The notes: generated by a model not told the origin, from the sequence alone. 64,000 nucleotides of DNA from Acanthosepion esculentum (GCA_964036315.1 OZ038479.1:60639393-60703392), one strand, 5' to 3'; counted from the stretch's first letter, positions 14,669 through 29,959 are shown. Program-made: numbers and translations.

Positions 14669-17050
14669 AAAACACATTGAAATATTGCATATTTTGTTAT
14701 TTTGCAATAAAAAAGTTAGTATGCAAATAGAAATATTGCATATTTTGTTATTTTTCAATAGAAAAGTTAGAAAACATATTGAAATATTGCATTTTTTGTT
14801 ATTTTGGAATAAAAAAGTTAGAATGTAAATAGAAATATTGCATATTGTGATATTTTTCAATAGAAAAGTTAGAAAACATATTGAAATATTGCATTTTTTG
14901 TTATTTTGCAATAAAAAAGTTAGAATGCAAATAGAAATAATGTATATTTTTATATTTTTCAATAGAAAAGTTAGAAAACATATTGAAATATTGCATCTTT
15001 TGTTATTTTGCAATAAAAAAGTTAGAATGCAAATAGAAATATTGCATATTTTTACATTTTTCAATAGAAAAGTTAGAAAACACATTGAAATATTGCATTT
15101 TTTGTTGTTTTGGAATAAAAAAGTTAGAATTGAAATAGAAATATTGCATATTTTGATATATTTCAATAGAAAAGTTAGAAAACATATTGAAATATTGCAT
15201 TTTTTGTTATTTTGGAATAAAAAAGTTAGAATGCAAATAGAAATATTGCATATTTTGATATGTTTCAATAGAAAAGTTAGAAAACATATTGAAATATTGC
15301 ATTTTTTGTTATTTTGGTATAAAAAAGTTAGAATGTAAATAGAAATATTGCATATTTTGATATTTTTCAATAGAAAAGTTAGAAAACACATTGAAATATT
15401 GCATCTTTTGTTATTTTGCAATAAAAAAGTTAGAATGCAAATAGAAATAATGTATATTTTTATATTTTTCAATAGAAAAGTTAGAAAACATTGAAATATT
15501 GCATCTTTTGTTATTTTGCAATAAAAATGTTAGAATGCAAATAGAAATATTGCATATTTTGATATATTTCAATAGAAAAGTTAGAAATCATATTGAAATA
15601 TTGCATTTTTTTCTTATTTTGGAATAAAAAAGTTAGAATGCAAATAGAAATATTGCATATTTTGATATGTTTCAATAGAAAAGTTAGAAAACATATTGAA
15701 ATATTGCATTTTTTATTATTTTGGAATAAAAAAGTTAGAATGCAAATAGAAATATTGCATACTTTGATATTTTCAATAGAAAAGTTAGAAAACATATTGA
15801 AATATTGCATCTTTTGTTATTTTGCAATAAAAAAGTTAGAATGCAAATAGAAATATTGCATATTTTGATATGTTTCAATAGAAAAGTTAGAAAACATATT
15901 GAAATATTGCATATTTTGTTATTTTGGAACAAAAACGTTAGAATGCAAATAGAAATACTGCATATTTTGATATGTTTCAATAGAAAAGTTAGAAAACATA
16001 TTGAAATATTGCATATTTTGTCATTTTGCAATAAAAACTTTAGAATGCAAATAGAAATATTGCATATTTTGGTATTTATCAATAGAAAAGTTAGAAAACA
16101 TATTGAAATATTGCATTTTTTGTTATTTTGGAATAAAAAAGTTAGAATGCAAATAGAAATATTGCATATTTTGATATTTTTCAATAGAAAAGTTAGAAAA
16201 CACATTGAAATATTGCATCTTTTGTTATTTTGCAATAAAAAAGTTAGAATGCAAATAGAAATATTGCATATTTTGATATGTTTCAATAGAAAAGTTAGAA
16301 AACATATTGAAATATTGCATCTTTTGTTATGTTGCAATAAAAAAGTTAGAATGCAAATAGAAATATTGCATATTTTTATATTTTTCAATAGAAAAGTTAG
16401 AAAACACATTGAAATATTGCATCTTTTGTTATTTTGGAATAAAAACGTTAGAATGCAAATAGAAATATTGCATATTTTGTTATTTTTCAATAGTAAAGTT
16501 AGAAAACATATTGAAATATTGCATCTTTTGTTATTTTGCAATAAAAACGTTAGAATGCAAATAGAAATATTGCATATTTTGATATGTTTCAATAGAAAAG
16601 TAAGAAAACATATTGAAATATTGCATATTTTGTTATTTTGCAATAAAAACGTAAGAATGCAAATAGAAATAATGTATATTTTTATATTTTTCAATAGAAA
16701 AGTTAGAAAACATATTGAAATATTGCATCTTTTGTTATTTTGCAATAAAAATGTTAGAATGCAAATAGAAATATTGCATATTTTGTTATTTTTCAATAGA
16801 AAAGTTAGAAAACATATTGAAATATTGCATTTTTTGTTGTTTTGGAATAAAAAAGTTAGAATGCAAATAGAAATATTGCATATTTTGATATATTTCAATA
16901 GAAAAGTTAGAAAACATATTGAAATATTGCATATTTTGTTATTTTGGAATAAAAACGTTAGAATGCAAAGAGAAATACTGCATATTTTGATATGTTTCAA
17001 TAGTAAAGTTAGAAAACATATTGAAATATTGCATCTTTTGTTATTTTGCA

Positions 17051-19650
17051 ATAAAAACGTTAGAATGCAAATAGAAATATTGCATATTTTGATATGTTTC
17101 AATAGAAAAGTTAGAAAACATATTGAAATATTGCATATTTTGTTATTTTGCAATAAAAACGTAAGAATGCAAATAGAAATATTGCATATTTTGATATGTT
17201 TCAATAGAAAAGTTAGAAAACACATTGAAATATTGCATCTTTTGTTATTTTGCAATAAAAACGTTAGAATGCAAATAGAAATATTGCATATTTTGATATG
17301 TTTCAATAGACAAGTTAGAAAACATATTGAAATATTGCATCTTTTGTTATTTTGCAATAAAAACGTTAGAATGCAAATAGAAATATTGCATATTTTGATA
17401 TGTTTCAATAGAAAAGTTAGAAAACATATTGAAATATTGCATATTTTGTTATTTTGCAATAAAAACTTTAGAATGCAAATAGAAATATTGCATATTTTGG
17501 TATTTATCAATAGAAAAGTTAGAAAACATATTGAAATATTGCATTTTTTGTTATTTTGGAATAAAAAAGTTAGAATGCAAATAGAAATATTGCATATTTT
17601 GATATGTTTCAATAGAAAAGTTAGAAAACATATTGAAATATTGCATCTTTTGTTATTTTGCAATAAAAAAGTTAGTATGCAAATAGAAATATTGCATATT
17701 TTTATATTTTTCAATAGAAAAGTTAGAAAACACATTGAAATATTGCATCTTTTGTTATTTTGGAATAAAAAAGTTAGTATGCAAATAGAAATATTGCATA
17801 TTTTGTTATTTTTCAATAGAAAAGTTAGAAAACATATTGAAATATTGCATTTTCTGTTATTTTGGAATAAAAAAGTTAGAATGTAAATAGAAATATTGCA
17901 TATTGTGATATTTTTCAATAGAAAAGTTAGAAAACATATTGAAATATTGCATTTTTTGTTATTTTGCAATAAAAAAGTTAGAATGCAAATAGAAATAATG
18001 TATATTTTTATATTTTTCAATAGAAAAGTTAGAAAACATATTGAAATATTGCATCTTTTGTTATTTTGCAATAAAAAAGTTAGAATGCAAATAGAAATAT
18101 TGCATATTTTTACATTTTTCAATAGAAAAGTTAGAAAACACATTGAAATATTGCATTTTTTGTTGTTTTGGAATAAAAAAGTTAGAATTGAAATAGAAAT
18201 ATTGCATATTTTGATATATTTCAATAGAAAAGTTAGAAAACATATTGAAATATTGCATTTTTTGTTATTTTGGAATAAAAAAGTTAGAATGCAAATAGAA
18301 ATATTGCATATTTTGATATGTTTCAATAGAAAAGTTAGAAAACATATTGAAATATTGCATTTTTTGTTATTTTGGTATAAAAAAGTTAGAATGTAAATAG
18401 AAATATTGCATATTTTGATATTTTTCAATAGAAAAGTTAGAAAACACATTGAAATATTGCATCTTTTGTTATTTTGCAATAAAAAAGTTAGAATGCAAAT
18501 AGAAATAATGTATATTTTTATATTTTTCAATAGAAAAGTTAGAAAACATATTGAAATATTGCATCTTTTGTTATTTTGCAATAAAAATGTTAGAATGCAA
18601 ATAGAAATATTGCATATTTTGTTATTTTTCAATAGAAAAGTTAGAAAACATATTGAAATATTGCATTTTTTGTTGTTTTGGAATAAAAAAGTTAGAATGC
18701 AAATAGAAATATTGCATATTTTGATATGTTTCAATAGAAAAGTTAGAAAACATATTGAAATATTGCATATTTTGTTATTTTGGAATAAAAACGTTAGAAT
18801 GCAAATAGAAATACTGCATATTTTGATATGTTTCAATAGTAAAGTTAGAAAACATATTGAAATATTGCATCTTTTGTTATTTTGCAATAAAAACGTTAGA
18901 ATGCAAATAGAAATATTGCATATTTTGATATGTTTCAATAGAAAAGTTAGAAAACATATTGAAATATTGCATATTTTGTCATTTTGCAATAAAAACTTTA
19001 GAATGCAAATAGAAATATTGCATATTTTGATATATTTCAATAGAAAAGTTAGAAATCATATTGAAATATTGCATTTTTTTCTTATTTTGGAATAAAAAAG
19101 TTAGAATGCAAATAGAAATATTGCATATTTTGATATGTTTCAATAGAAAAGTTAGAAAACATATTGAAATATTGCATTTTTTATTATTTTGGAATAAAAA
19201 AGTTAGAATGCAAATAGAAATATTGCATACTTTGATATTTTCAATAGAAAAGTTAGAAAACATATTGAAATATTGCATCTTTTGTTATTTTGCAATAAAA
19301 AAGTTAGAATGCAAATAGAAATATTGCATATTTTGATATGTTTCAATAGAAAAGTTAGAAAACATATTGAAATATTGCATATTTTGTTATTTTGGAACAA
19401 AAACGTTAGAATGCAAATAGAAATACTGCATATTTTGATATGTTTCAATAGAAAAGTTAGAAAACATATTGAAATATTGCATATTTTGTCATTTTGCAAT
19501 AAAAACTTTAGAATGCAAATAGAAATATTGCATATTTTGGTATTTATCAATAGAAAAGTTAGAAAACATATTGAAATATTGCATTTTTTGTTATTTTGGA
19601 ATAAAAAAGTTAGAATGCAAATAGAAATATTGCATATTTTGATATTTTTC
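17051..19650. repeat. Partial third copy of the domain 1 block
   Basis: This segment repeats copy 1 material from about 5,020 to 7,520. The offset is 12,028 bp at first, rising to 12,130-12,132 bp after one extra 102-bp dimer (near 17,650-17,770) and the absence of a 2-bp deletion found in copy 1 near 6,415. Shared markers include TTGCATATTGTGATA (5,766 and 17,896), TTAGAATTGAAATAG, and TTTGGTATAAAAAAG. Similarity to copy 1 stops at about 19,650, where CAAATGAAAAG and AATAATGCATC begin a different variant set. Confidence 0.8.
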
Positions 19651-22600
19651 AAATGAAAAGTTAGAAAACACATTGAAATAATGCATCTTTTGTTATTTTG
19701 CAATAAAAAAGTTAGAATGCAAATAGAATTAATGTATATTTTTATATTTTTCTATAGAAAAGTTAGAAAACATATTGAAATATTGCATCTTTTGTTATTT
19801 TGGAATAAAAACATTAGAATGCAAATAGAAATATTGCATATTTTGATATGTTTCAATAGAAAAGTTAGAAAACATTGAAATATTGCATTTTTTGTTATTT
19901 TGGAATAAAAAAGTTAGAATGCAAATAGAAATATTGCATATTTTGATATTTTTCAATAGAAAAGTTAGAAAACACATTGAAATATTGCATATTTTGTTGT
20001 TTTGCAATAAAAAAGTTAGAATGCAAATAGAAATAATGTATATTTTTATATTTTTCAATAGAAAAGTTAGAAAACATATTGAAATATTGCATCTCTTGTT
20101 ATTTTGGAATAAAAACGTTAGAATGCAAATAGAAATATTGCATATTTTGATATGTTTCAATAGAAAAGTTAGAAAACATATTGAAATATTGCATTTTTTG
20201 TTATTTTGGAATAAAAAAGTTAGAATGTAAATAGAAATATTGCATATTTTGATATGTTTCAATAGAAAAGTTAGAAAACATATTGAAATATTGCATTTTT
20301 TATTATTTTGGAATAAAAAAGTTAGAATGCAAATAGAAATATTGCATATTTTGATATTTTTCAATAGAAAAGTTAGAAAACACATTGAAATATTGCATCT
20401 TTTGTTATTTTGCAATAAAAAAGTTAGAATGCAAATAGAAATATTGCATATTTTGATATGTTTCAATAGAAAAGTTAGAAAACATATTGAAATATTGCAT
20501 TTTTTGTTATTTTGGAATAAAAACGTCAGAATGCAAATAGAAATATTGCATATTTTGATATGTTTCAATAGTAAAGTTAGAAAACATATTGAAATATTGC
20601 ATTTTTTGTTATTTTGCAATAAAAACGTTAGAATGCAAATAGAAATATTGTATATTTTGATATGTTTCAATAGAAAAGTTAGAAAACATATTGAAATATT
20701 GCATATTTTGTTATTTTGGAATAAAAACGTTAGAATGCAAATAGAAATATTGCATATTTTGATATGTTTCAATAGAAAAGTTAGAAAACATATTGAAATA
20801 TTGCATTTTTTGTTATTTTGGAATAAAGAAGTTAGAATGCAAATAGAATATTGCATATTTTGATATGTTTCAATAGAAAAGTTAGAAATCATATTGAAAT
20901 ATTGCATTTTTTGTTATTTTGGAATAAAAAAGTTAGAATGCAAATAGAAATATTGCATATTTTGATATGTTTCAATAGAAAAGATAGAAAACATATTGAA
21001 ATATTGCATTTTTTATTATTTTGGAATAAAAAAGTTAGAATGCAAATAGAAATATTGCATATTTTGATATTTTTCAATAGAAAAGTTAGAAAACACTTTG
21101 AAATATTGCATCTTTTATTATTTTGCAATAAAAAAGTTAGAATGCAAATAGAAATATTGCATATTTTGATATGTTTCAATAGAAAAGTTAGAAAAGATAT
21201 TGAAATATTGCATATTTTGTTATTTTGGAATAAAAAAGTTAGAATGCAAATAGAAATATTGCATATTTTGATATGTTTCAATAGAAAAGTTAGAAAACAT
21301 ATTGAAATATTGCATCTTTTGTTATTTTGGAAAAAAACCTCAGAATGCAAATAGAAATATTGCATATTTTGATATGTTTCAATAGAAAAGTTAGAAAAAA
21401 TATTGAAATATTGCATTTTTTGTTATTTTGGAATAAAAAAGTTAGAATGCAAATAGAAATACTGCATATTTCGATATTTTTCAATAGAAAAGTTACAAAA
21501 CACATTGAAATATTCCATCTTTTGTTATTCTGCAATAAAAAAGTTAGAATGCAAATAGAAATAATGTATATTTTTATATTTTTCAATAGAAAAGTTAGAA
21601 AACATTGAAATATTGCATCTTTTGTTATTTTGGAATAAAAACGTTAGAATGCAAATAGAAATATTGCATATTTTGTTATTTGTCAATAGAAAAGTTAGAA
21701 AACATATTCAAATATTGCATTTTTTGTTATTTTGGAATAAAAAACTTAGAATGCAAATAGAAATAGTGCATATTTTTATATGTTTCAATAGAAAAGTTGG
21801 AAAACATATTGAAATATTGCATCTTTTGTTATTTTGGAATAAAAACGTTAGAATGCAAATAGAAATATTGCATATTTTTTTATTTTTCAATAGAAAAGTT
21901 AGAAAACATATTGAAATATTGCATTTTTTATTATTTTGGAATAAAAAAGTTAGAATGCAAATAGAAATATTGCATATTTTGATATGTTTCAATAGAAAAG
22001 TTAGAAAACATATTGAAATATTGCATTTTTTGTTATTTTGGAATAAAAAACTTAGAATGAAAATGGAAATATTGCATATTTCGATATTTTTCAATAGAAA
22101 AAGTTAGAAAACACATTGAAATATTGCATCTTTTGTCATTTTGCAATAAAAAAGTTAGAATGCAAATAGAAATAATGTATATTTTTATATGTTTCAATAG
22201 AAAAGTTAGAAAACATATTGAAATATTGCATATTTTGTTATTTTGCAATAAAAACGTTAGAATGCAAATAGAAATATTGCATATTTTGATATGTTTCAAT
22301 AGAAAAGTTAGAAAACATATTGAAATATTGAATTTTTTGTTATTTTGGAATAAAGAAGTTAGAATGCAAATAGAAATATTGCATATTTTGATATGTTTCA
22401 ATAGAAAAGTTAGAAAACATATTGAAATATTGCATTTTTTGTTATTTTGGAATAAAAAAGTTAGAATGCAAATAGAAATATTGCATATTTCGATATTTTT
22501 CAATAGAAAAGTTACAAAACACATTGAAATATTCCATCTTTTGTTATTTTGCAATAAAAAAGGTAGAATGCAAATAGAAATAATGTATATTTTTATATTT

Positions 22601-23839
22601 TTCAATAGAAAAGTTAGAAAACATTGAAATATTGCATCTTTTGTTATTTTGGAATAAAAACTTTAGAATGCAAATAGAAATATTGCATATTTTGTTATTT
22701 TTTCAATAGAAAAGTTAGAAAACATATTGAAATATTGCATTTTTTGTTATTTTGGAATAAAAAAGTTAGAATGCAAATAGAAATATTGCATATTTTTATA
22801 TGTTTCAATAGAAAAGTTAGAAAACATATTGAAATATTGCATCTTTTGTCATTTTGCAATAAAAAAGTTAGAATGCAAATAGAAATAATGCATATTTTGA
22901 TATTTTTCAATAGAAAAGTTAGAAAACACATTGAAATATAGCATCTTTTGTCATTTTGCAATAAAAAAGTTAGAATGCAAATAGAAATATTGCATATTTT
23001 GATATGTTTCAATAGAAAAGTTAGAAAACATATTGAAATATTGCATCTTTTGTTATTTTGGAATAAAAACGTTAGAATGCAAATAGAAATATTGCATATT
23101 TTGATATGTTTCAATAGAAAAGTTAGAAAACATATTGAAATATTGCATATTTTGTTATTTTGGAATAAAAACGTTAGAATGCAAATAGAAATAATGTATA
23201 TTTTTATATTTTTCAATAGTAAAGTTAGAAAACACATTGAAATATTGCATCTTTTGTTATTTAGCACTAAAAACGTTAGAATGCAAATAGAAATACTAAA
23301 TATTTTGTTATTTTTCAATAGAAAAGTTAGAAAACATATTGAAATATTGCATCTTTTGTTATTTTGGAATAAAAAAGTTAGAATGTAAATAGAAATATTG
23401 CATATTTTGATATGTTTCAATAGAAAAGTTAGAAAACATATTGAAATATTGCATTTTTTATTATTTTGGAATAAAAAAGTTAGAATGCAAATAGAAATAT
23501 TGCATATTTTGATATTTTTCAATAGAAAAGTTAGAAAACACATTGAAATATTGCATATTTTGTTATTTTGGAATAAAAACGTCAGAATGCAAATAGAAAT
23601 ATTGCATATTTTGATATGTTTCAATAGTAAAGTTAGAAAACATATTGAAATATTGCATTTTTTCTTATTTTGCAATAAAAACGTTAGAATGCAAATAGAA
23701 ATATTGTATATTTTGATATGTTTCAATAGAAAAGTTAGAAAACATATTGAAATATTGCATATTTTGTTATTTTGGAATAAAAACGTTAGAATGCAAATAG
23801 AAATATTGCATATTTTGATATGTTTCAATAGAAAAGTTA

Positions 23840-25204
23840 GAAAACATATTGAAATATTGCATTTTTTGTTATTTTGGAATAAAGAAGTTAGAATGCAAAT
23901 AGAATATTGCATATTTTGATATGTTTCAATAGAAAAGTTAGAAATCATATTGAAATATTGCATTTTTTTGTTATTTTGGAATAAAAAAGTTAGAATGCAA
24001 ATAGAAATATTGCATATTTTGATATGTTTCAATAGAAAAGATAGAAAACATATTGAAATATTGCATTTTTTATTATTTTGGAATAAAAAAGTTAGAATGC
24101 AAATAGAAATATTGCATATTTTGATATTTTTCAATAGAAAAGTTAGAAAACACTTTGAAATATTGCATCTTTTGTTATTTTGCAATAAAAAAGTTAGAAT
24201 GCAAATAGAAATATTGCATATTTTGATATGTTTCAATAGAAAAGTTAGAAAACATATTGAAATATTGCATATTTTGTTATTTTGGAATACAAACGTTAGA
24301 ATGCAAATAGAAATATTGCATATTTTGATATGTTTCAATAGTAAAGTTAGAAAACATATTTAAATATTGCATTTTTTGTTATTTTGCAATAAAAACGTTA
24401 GAATGCAAATAGAAATATTGTATATTTTGATATGTTTCAATAGAAAAGTTAGAAAACATATTGAAATATTGCATATTTTGTTATTTTGCAATAAAAACGT
24501 TAGAATGCAAATAGAAAGATTGCATATTTTGATATGTTTCAATAGAAAAGTTAGAAAACATATTGAAATATTGCATTTTTTGTTATTTTGGAATAAAGAA
24601 GTTAGAATGCAAATAGAAATATTGCATATTTTGATATGTTTCAATAGAAAAGTTAGAAAAAATATTGAAATATTGCATTTTTTGTTATTTTGGAATAAAA
24701 AAGTTAGAATGCAAATAGAAATACTGCATATTTCGATATTTTTCAATAGAAAAGTTACAAAACACATTGAAATATTCCATCTTTTGTTATTCTGCAATAA
24801 AAAAGTTAGAATGCAAATAGAAATAATGTATATTTTTATATTTTTCAATAGAAAAGTTAGAAAACATTGAAATATTGCATCTTTTGTTATTTTGGAATAA
24901 AAACGTTAGAATGCAAATAGAAATATTGCATATTTTGTTATTTGTCAATAGAAAAGTTAGAAAACATATTCAAATATTGCATTTTTTGTTATTTTGGAAT
25001 AAAAAACTTAGAATGCAAATAGAAATAGTGCATATTTTTATATGTTTCAATAGAAAAGTTGGAAAACATATTGAAATATTGCATCTTTTGTTATTTTGGA
25101 ATAAAAACGTTAGAATGCAAATAGAAATATTGCATATTTTTTTATTTTTCAATAGAAAAGTTAGAAAACATATTGAAATATTGCATTTTTTGTTATTTTG
25201 GAAT
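23840..25204. repeat. 1.36-kb duplicated block, first copy
   Basis: The block matches 27,918-29,280 at an offset of 4,078 bp (40 dimers minus 2 bp). Shared rare states in order are GGAATAAAGAAG, AATAGAATATTGCAT (one A deleted from the usual AGAAATATT), GTTAGAAATCATATTG, GAAAAGATAGAAAAC, CACTTTGAAATATT, GGAATACAAACG, CATATTTAAATATT, ATTCCATC and TATTTGTCAATAG. One private difference is AATAGAAAGATTGC here against AATAGAAAAATTGC in the second copy. Confidence 0.8.
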
Positions 25205-27917
25205 AAAAAAGTTAGAATGCAAATAGAAATATTGCATATTTTGATATGTTTCAATAGAAAAGTTAGAAAACATATTGAAATATTGCATTTTTTGTTATTT
25301 TGGAATAAAAAACTTAGAATGAAAATGGAAATATTGCATATTTCGATATTTTTCAATAGAAAAAGTTAGAAAACACATTGAAATATTGCATCTTTTGTCA
25401 TTTTGCAATAAAAAAGTTAGAATGCAAATAGAAATAATGTATATTTTTATATGTTTCAATAGAAAAGTTAGAAAACATATTGAAATATTGCATCTTTTGT
25501 TATTTTGCAATAAAAACGTTAGAATGCAAATAGAAATATTGCATATTTTGTTATTTTTCAATAGGAAAGTTAGAAAACATATTGAAATATTGCATTTTTT
25601 GTTGTTTTGGTATAAAAAACTTAGAATGCAAATAGAAATATTGCATATTTTGATATATTTCAATAGAAAAGTTAGAAATCATATTGAAATATTGCATTTT
25701 TTTGTTATTTTGGAATAAAAAAGTTAGAATGCAAATAGAAATATTGCATATTTTGATATGTTTCAATAGAAAAGTTAGAAAACATATTGAAATATTGCAT
25801 TTTTTATTATTTTGGAATAAAAAAGTTAGAATGCAAATAGAAATATTGCATATTTTGATATTTTTCAATAGAAAAGTTAGAAAACACATTGAAATATTGC
25901 ATCTTTTGTTATTTTGGAATAAAAAAGTTAGAATGCAAATAGAAATATTGCATATTTTGATATGTTTCAATAGAAAAGTTAGAAAACATATTGAAATATT
26001 GCATATTTTGTTATTTTGGAATAAAAACGTCAGAATGCAAATAGAAATATTGCATATTTTGATATGATTCAATAGTAAAGTTAGAAAACATATTGAAATA
26101 TTGCATTTTTTGTTATTTTGCAATAAAAACGTTAGAATGCAAATAGAAATATTGTATATTTTGATATGTTTCAATAGAAAAGTTAGAAAACATATTGAAA
26201 TATTGCATATTTTGTTATTTTGGAATAAAAACGTTAGAATGCAAATAGAAATATTGCATATTTTGATATGTTTCAATAGAAAAGTTAGAAAACATATTGA
26301 AATATTGCATTTTTTGTTATTTTGGAATAAAGAAGTTAGAATGCAAATAGAATATTGCATATTTTGATATGTTTCAATAGAAAAGTTAGAAATCATATTG
26401 AAATATTGCATTTTTTTGTTATTTTGGAATAAAAAAGTTAGAATGCAAATAGAAATATTGCATATTTTGATATGTTTCAATAGAAAAGTTACAAAACACA
26501 TTGAAATATTCCATCTTTTGTTATTCTGCAATAAAAAAGTTAGAATGCAAATAGAAATAATGTATATTTTTATATTTTTCAATAGAAAAGTTAGAAAACA
26601 TTGAAATATTGCATCTTTTGTTATTTTGGAATAAAAACGTTAGAATGCAAATAGAAATATTGCATATTTTGTTATTTGTCAATAGAAAAGTTACAAAACA
26701 TATTCAAATATTGCATTTTTTGTTATTTTGGAATAAAAAACTTAGAATGCAAATAGAAATAGTGCATATTTTTATATGTTTCAATAGAAAAGTTGGAAAA
26801 CATATTGAAATATTGCATCTTTTGTTATTTTGGAATAAAAACGTTAGAATGCAAATAGAAATATTGCATATTTTTTTATTTTTCAATAGAAAAGTTAGAA
26901 AACATATTGAAATATTGCATTTTTTGTTATTTTGGAATAAAAAAGTTAGAATGCAAATAGAAATATTGCATATTTTGATATGTTTCAATAGAAAAGTTAG
27001 AAAACATATTGAAATATTGCATTTTTTGTTATTTTGGAATAAAGAAGTTAGAATGCAAATAGAATATTGCATATTTTGATATGTTTCAATAGAAAAGTTA
27101 GAAATCATATTGAAATATTGCATTTTTTTGTTATTTTGGAATAAAAAAGTTAGAATGCAAATAGAAATATTGCATATTTTGATATGTTTCAATAGAAAAG
27201 TTAGAAAACATATTGAAATATTGCATTTTTTGTTATTTTGGAATAAAGAAGTTAGAATGCAAATAGAAATATTGCATATTTTGATATGTTTCAATAGAAA
27301 AGTTCGAAAAAATATTGAAATATTGCATTTTTTGTTATTTTGGAATAAAAAAGTTAGAATGCAAATAGAAATATTGCATATTTCGATATTTTTCAATAGA
27401 AAAGTTACAAAACACATTGAAATATTGCATCTTTTGTTATTTTGCAATAAAAAAGTTAGAATGCAAATAGAAATAATGTATATTTTTATATTTTTCAATA
27501 GAAAAGTTAGAAAACATATTGAAATATCGCATCTTTTGTTATTTTGGAATAAAAACATTAGAATGCAAATAGAAATATTGCATATTTTGTTATTTTTCAA
27601 TAGAAAAGTTAGAAAACATATTGAAATATTGCATTTTTTGTTATTTTGGAATAAAAACGTTAGAATGCAAATAGAAATATTGCATATTTTGATATGTTTC
27701 AATAGAAAAGTTAGAAAACATATTGAAATATTGCATATTTTGTTATTTTGGAATAAAAACGTTAGAATGCAAATAGAAATAATGTATATTTTTATATTTT
27801 TCAATAGTAAAGTTAGAAAACACATTGAAATATTGCATCTTTTGTTATTTAGCACTAAAAACGTTAGAATGCAAATAGAAATACTAAATATTTTGTTATT
27901 TTTCAATAGAAAAGTTA

Positions 27918-29280
27918 GAAAACATATTGAAATATTGCATTTTTTGTTATTTTGGAATAAAGAAGTTAGAATGCAAATAGAATATTGCATATTTTGATAT
28001 GTTTCAATAGAAAAGTTAGAAATCATATTGAAATATTGCATTTTTTTGTTATTTTGGAATAAAAAAGTTAGAATGCAAATAGAAATATTGCATATTTTGA
28101 TATGTTTCAATAGAAAAGATAGAAAACATATTGAAATATTGCATTTTTTATTATTTTGGAATAAAAAAGTTAGAATGCAAATAGAAATATTGCATATTTT
28201 GATATTTTTCAATAGAAAAGTTAGAAAACACTTTGAAATATTGCATCTTTTGTTATTTTGCAATAAAAAAGTTAGAATGCAAATAGAAATATTGCATATT
28301 TTGATATGTTTCAATAGAAAAGTTAGAAAACATATTGAAATATTGCATATTTTGTTATTTTGGAATACAAACGTTAGAATGCAAATAGAAATATTGCATA
28401 TTTTGATATGTTTCAATAGTAAAGTTAGAAAACATATTTAAATATTGCATTTTTTGTTATTTTGCAATAAAAACGTTAGAATGCAAATAGAAATATTGTA
28501 TATTTTGATATGTTTCAATAGAAAAGTTAGAAAACATATTGAAATATTGCATATTTTGTTATTTTGCAATAAAAACGTTAGAATGCAAATAGAAAAATTG
28601 CATATTTTGATATGTTTCAATAGAAAAGTTAGAAAACATATTGAAATATTGCATTTTTTGTTATTTTGGAATAAAGAAGTTAGAATGCAAATAGAAATAT
28701 TGCATATTTTGATATGTTTCAATAGAAAAGTTAGAAAAAATATTGAAATATTGCATTTTTTGTTATTTTGGAATAAAAAAGTTAGAATGCAAATAGAAAT
28801 ACTGCATATTTCGATATTTTTCAATAGAAAAGTTACAAAACACATTGAAATATTCCATCTTTTGTTATTCTGCAATAAAAAAGTTAGAATGCAAATAGAA
28901 ATAATGTATATTTTTATATTTTTCAATAGAAAAGTTAGAAAACATTGAAATATTGCATCTTTTGTTATTTTGGAATAAAAACGTTAGAATGCAAATAGAA
29001 ATATTGCATATTTTGTTATTTGTCAATAGAAAAGTTAGAAAACATATTCAAATATTGCATTTTTTGTTATTTTGGAATAAAAAACTTAGAATGCAAATAG
29101 AAATAGTGCATATTTTTATATGTTTCAATAGAAAAGTTGGAAAACATTGAAATATTGCATCTTTTGTTATTTTGGAATAAAAACGTTAGAATGCAAATAG
29201 AAATATTGCATATTTTTTTATTTTTCAATAGAAAAGTTAGAAAACATATTGAAATATTGCATTTTTTGTTATTTTGGAAT
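27918..29280. repeat. 1.36-kb duplicated block, second copy
   Basis: This is the second copy of the block at 23,840-25,204. It differs by a 2-bp deletion near 29,145 (GGAAAACATTG against GGAAAACATATTG) and a few substitutions. To its left, the sequence around 27,850 matches 23,263 at a different offset (4,588 bp), so the left junction at about 27,918 is a recombination breakpoint inside a shared dimer. Confidence 0.8.
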
Positions 29281-29959
29281 AAAGAAGTTAGAATGCAAAT
29301 AGAAATAATGTATATTTTTATATTTTTCAATAGAAAAGTTAGAAAACATATTGAAATATCGCATCTTTTGTTATTTTGGAATAAAAACATTAGAATGCAA
29401 ATAGAAATATTGCATATTTTGTTATTTTTCAATAGAAAAGTTAGAAAACATATTGAAATATTGCATTTTTTGTTATTTTGGAATAAAAAAGTTAGAATGC
29501 AAATAGAAATATTGCATATTTTGATATGTTTCAATAGAAAAGTTAGAAAACATATTGAAATATTGCATTTTTTGTTATTTTAATAAAAAAGTTAGAATGC
29601 AAATAGAAATATTGCATATTTTGATATGTTTCAATAGAAAAGTTAGAAAACATATTGAAATATTGCATTTTTTGTTATTTTGGAATAAAAAAGTTAGAAT
29701 GAAAATGGAAATATTGCATATTTCGATATTTTTCAATAGAAAAAGTTAGAAAACACATTGAAATATTGCATCTTTTGTCATTTTGCAATAAAAAAGTTAG
29801 AATGCAAATAGAAATAATGTATATTTTTATATGTTTCAATAGAAAAGTTAGAAAACATATTGAAATATTGCATATTTTGTTATTTTGCAATAAAAACGTT
29901 AGAATGCAAATTGAAATATTGCATATTTTGATATGTTTCAATAGAAAAGTTAGAAAACA

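Larger units (their letters stand above)
8564..17050. repeat. Higher-order block, copy 2 (rearranged)
   Basis: This is the second copy of the block at 1-8,563. The offset to copy 1 changes stepwise along it. It is 8,563 bp from 8,564 to about 11,600, then 9,786 bp to about 14,680 after a 1,223-bp tandem duplication. It becomes 9,072 bp (loss of 714 bp) around 14,838-15,540, and 8,664 bp (loss of a further 408 bp, four dimers) to about 17,050. After the first step all changes are exact multiples of 102 bp, as expected for unequal exchange between aligned dimers. Between the breaks the two copies are nearly identical, so the rearrangements are young relative to monomer divergence. Confidence 0.85.
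19651..29959. repeat. Satellite domain 2 (mosaic)
   Basis: This is the same 102-bp dimer with a different set of diagnostic variants: GGAATAAAGAAG, GTTACAAAACAC followed by ATTCCATC, CATATTTCGATATTTTTC, TATTTGTCAATAG, and GTTGGAAAACAT. These states recur in several arrangements. The segment starting at about 21,613 recurs at 24,875, 26,609 and 28,953 (successive offsets 3,262, 1,734 and 2,344 bp, near-multiples of 102). The domain lacks the TGGTATTTATCAATAG variant of domain 1. Its last part, from about 29,672, matches 22,030 onward at an offset of 7,642 bp and leads into domain 3, so the right border is gradual. Confidence 0.75.
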
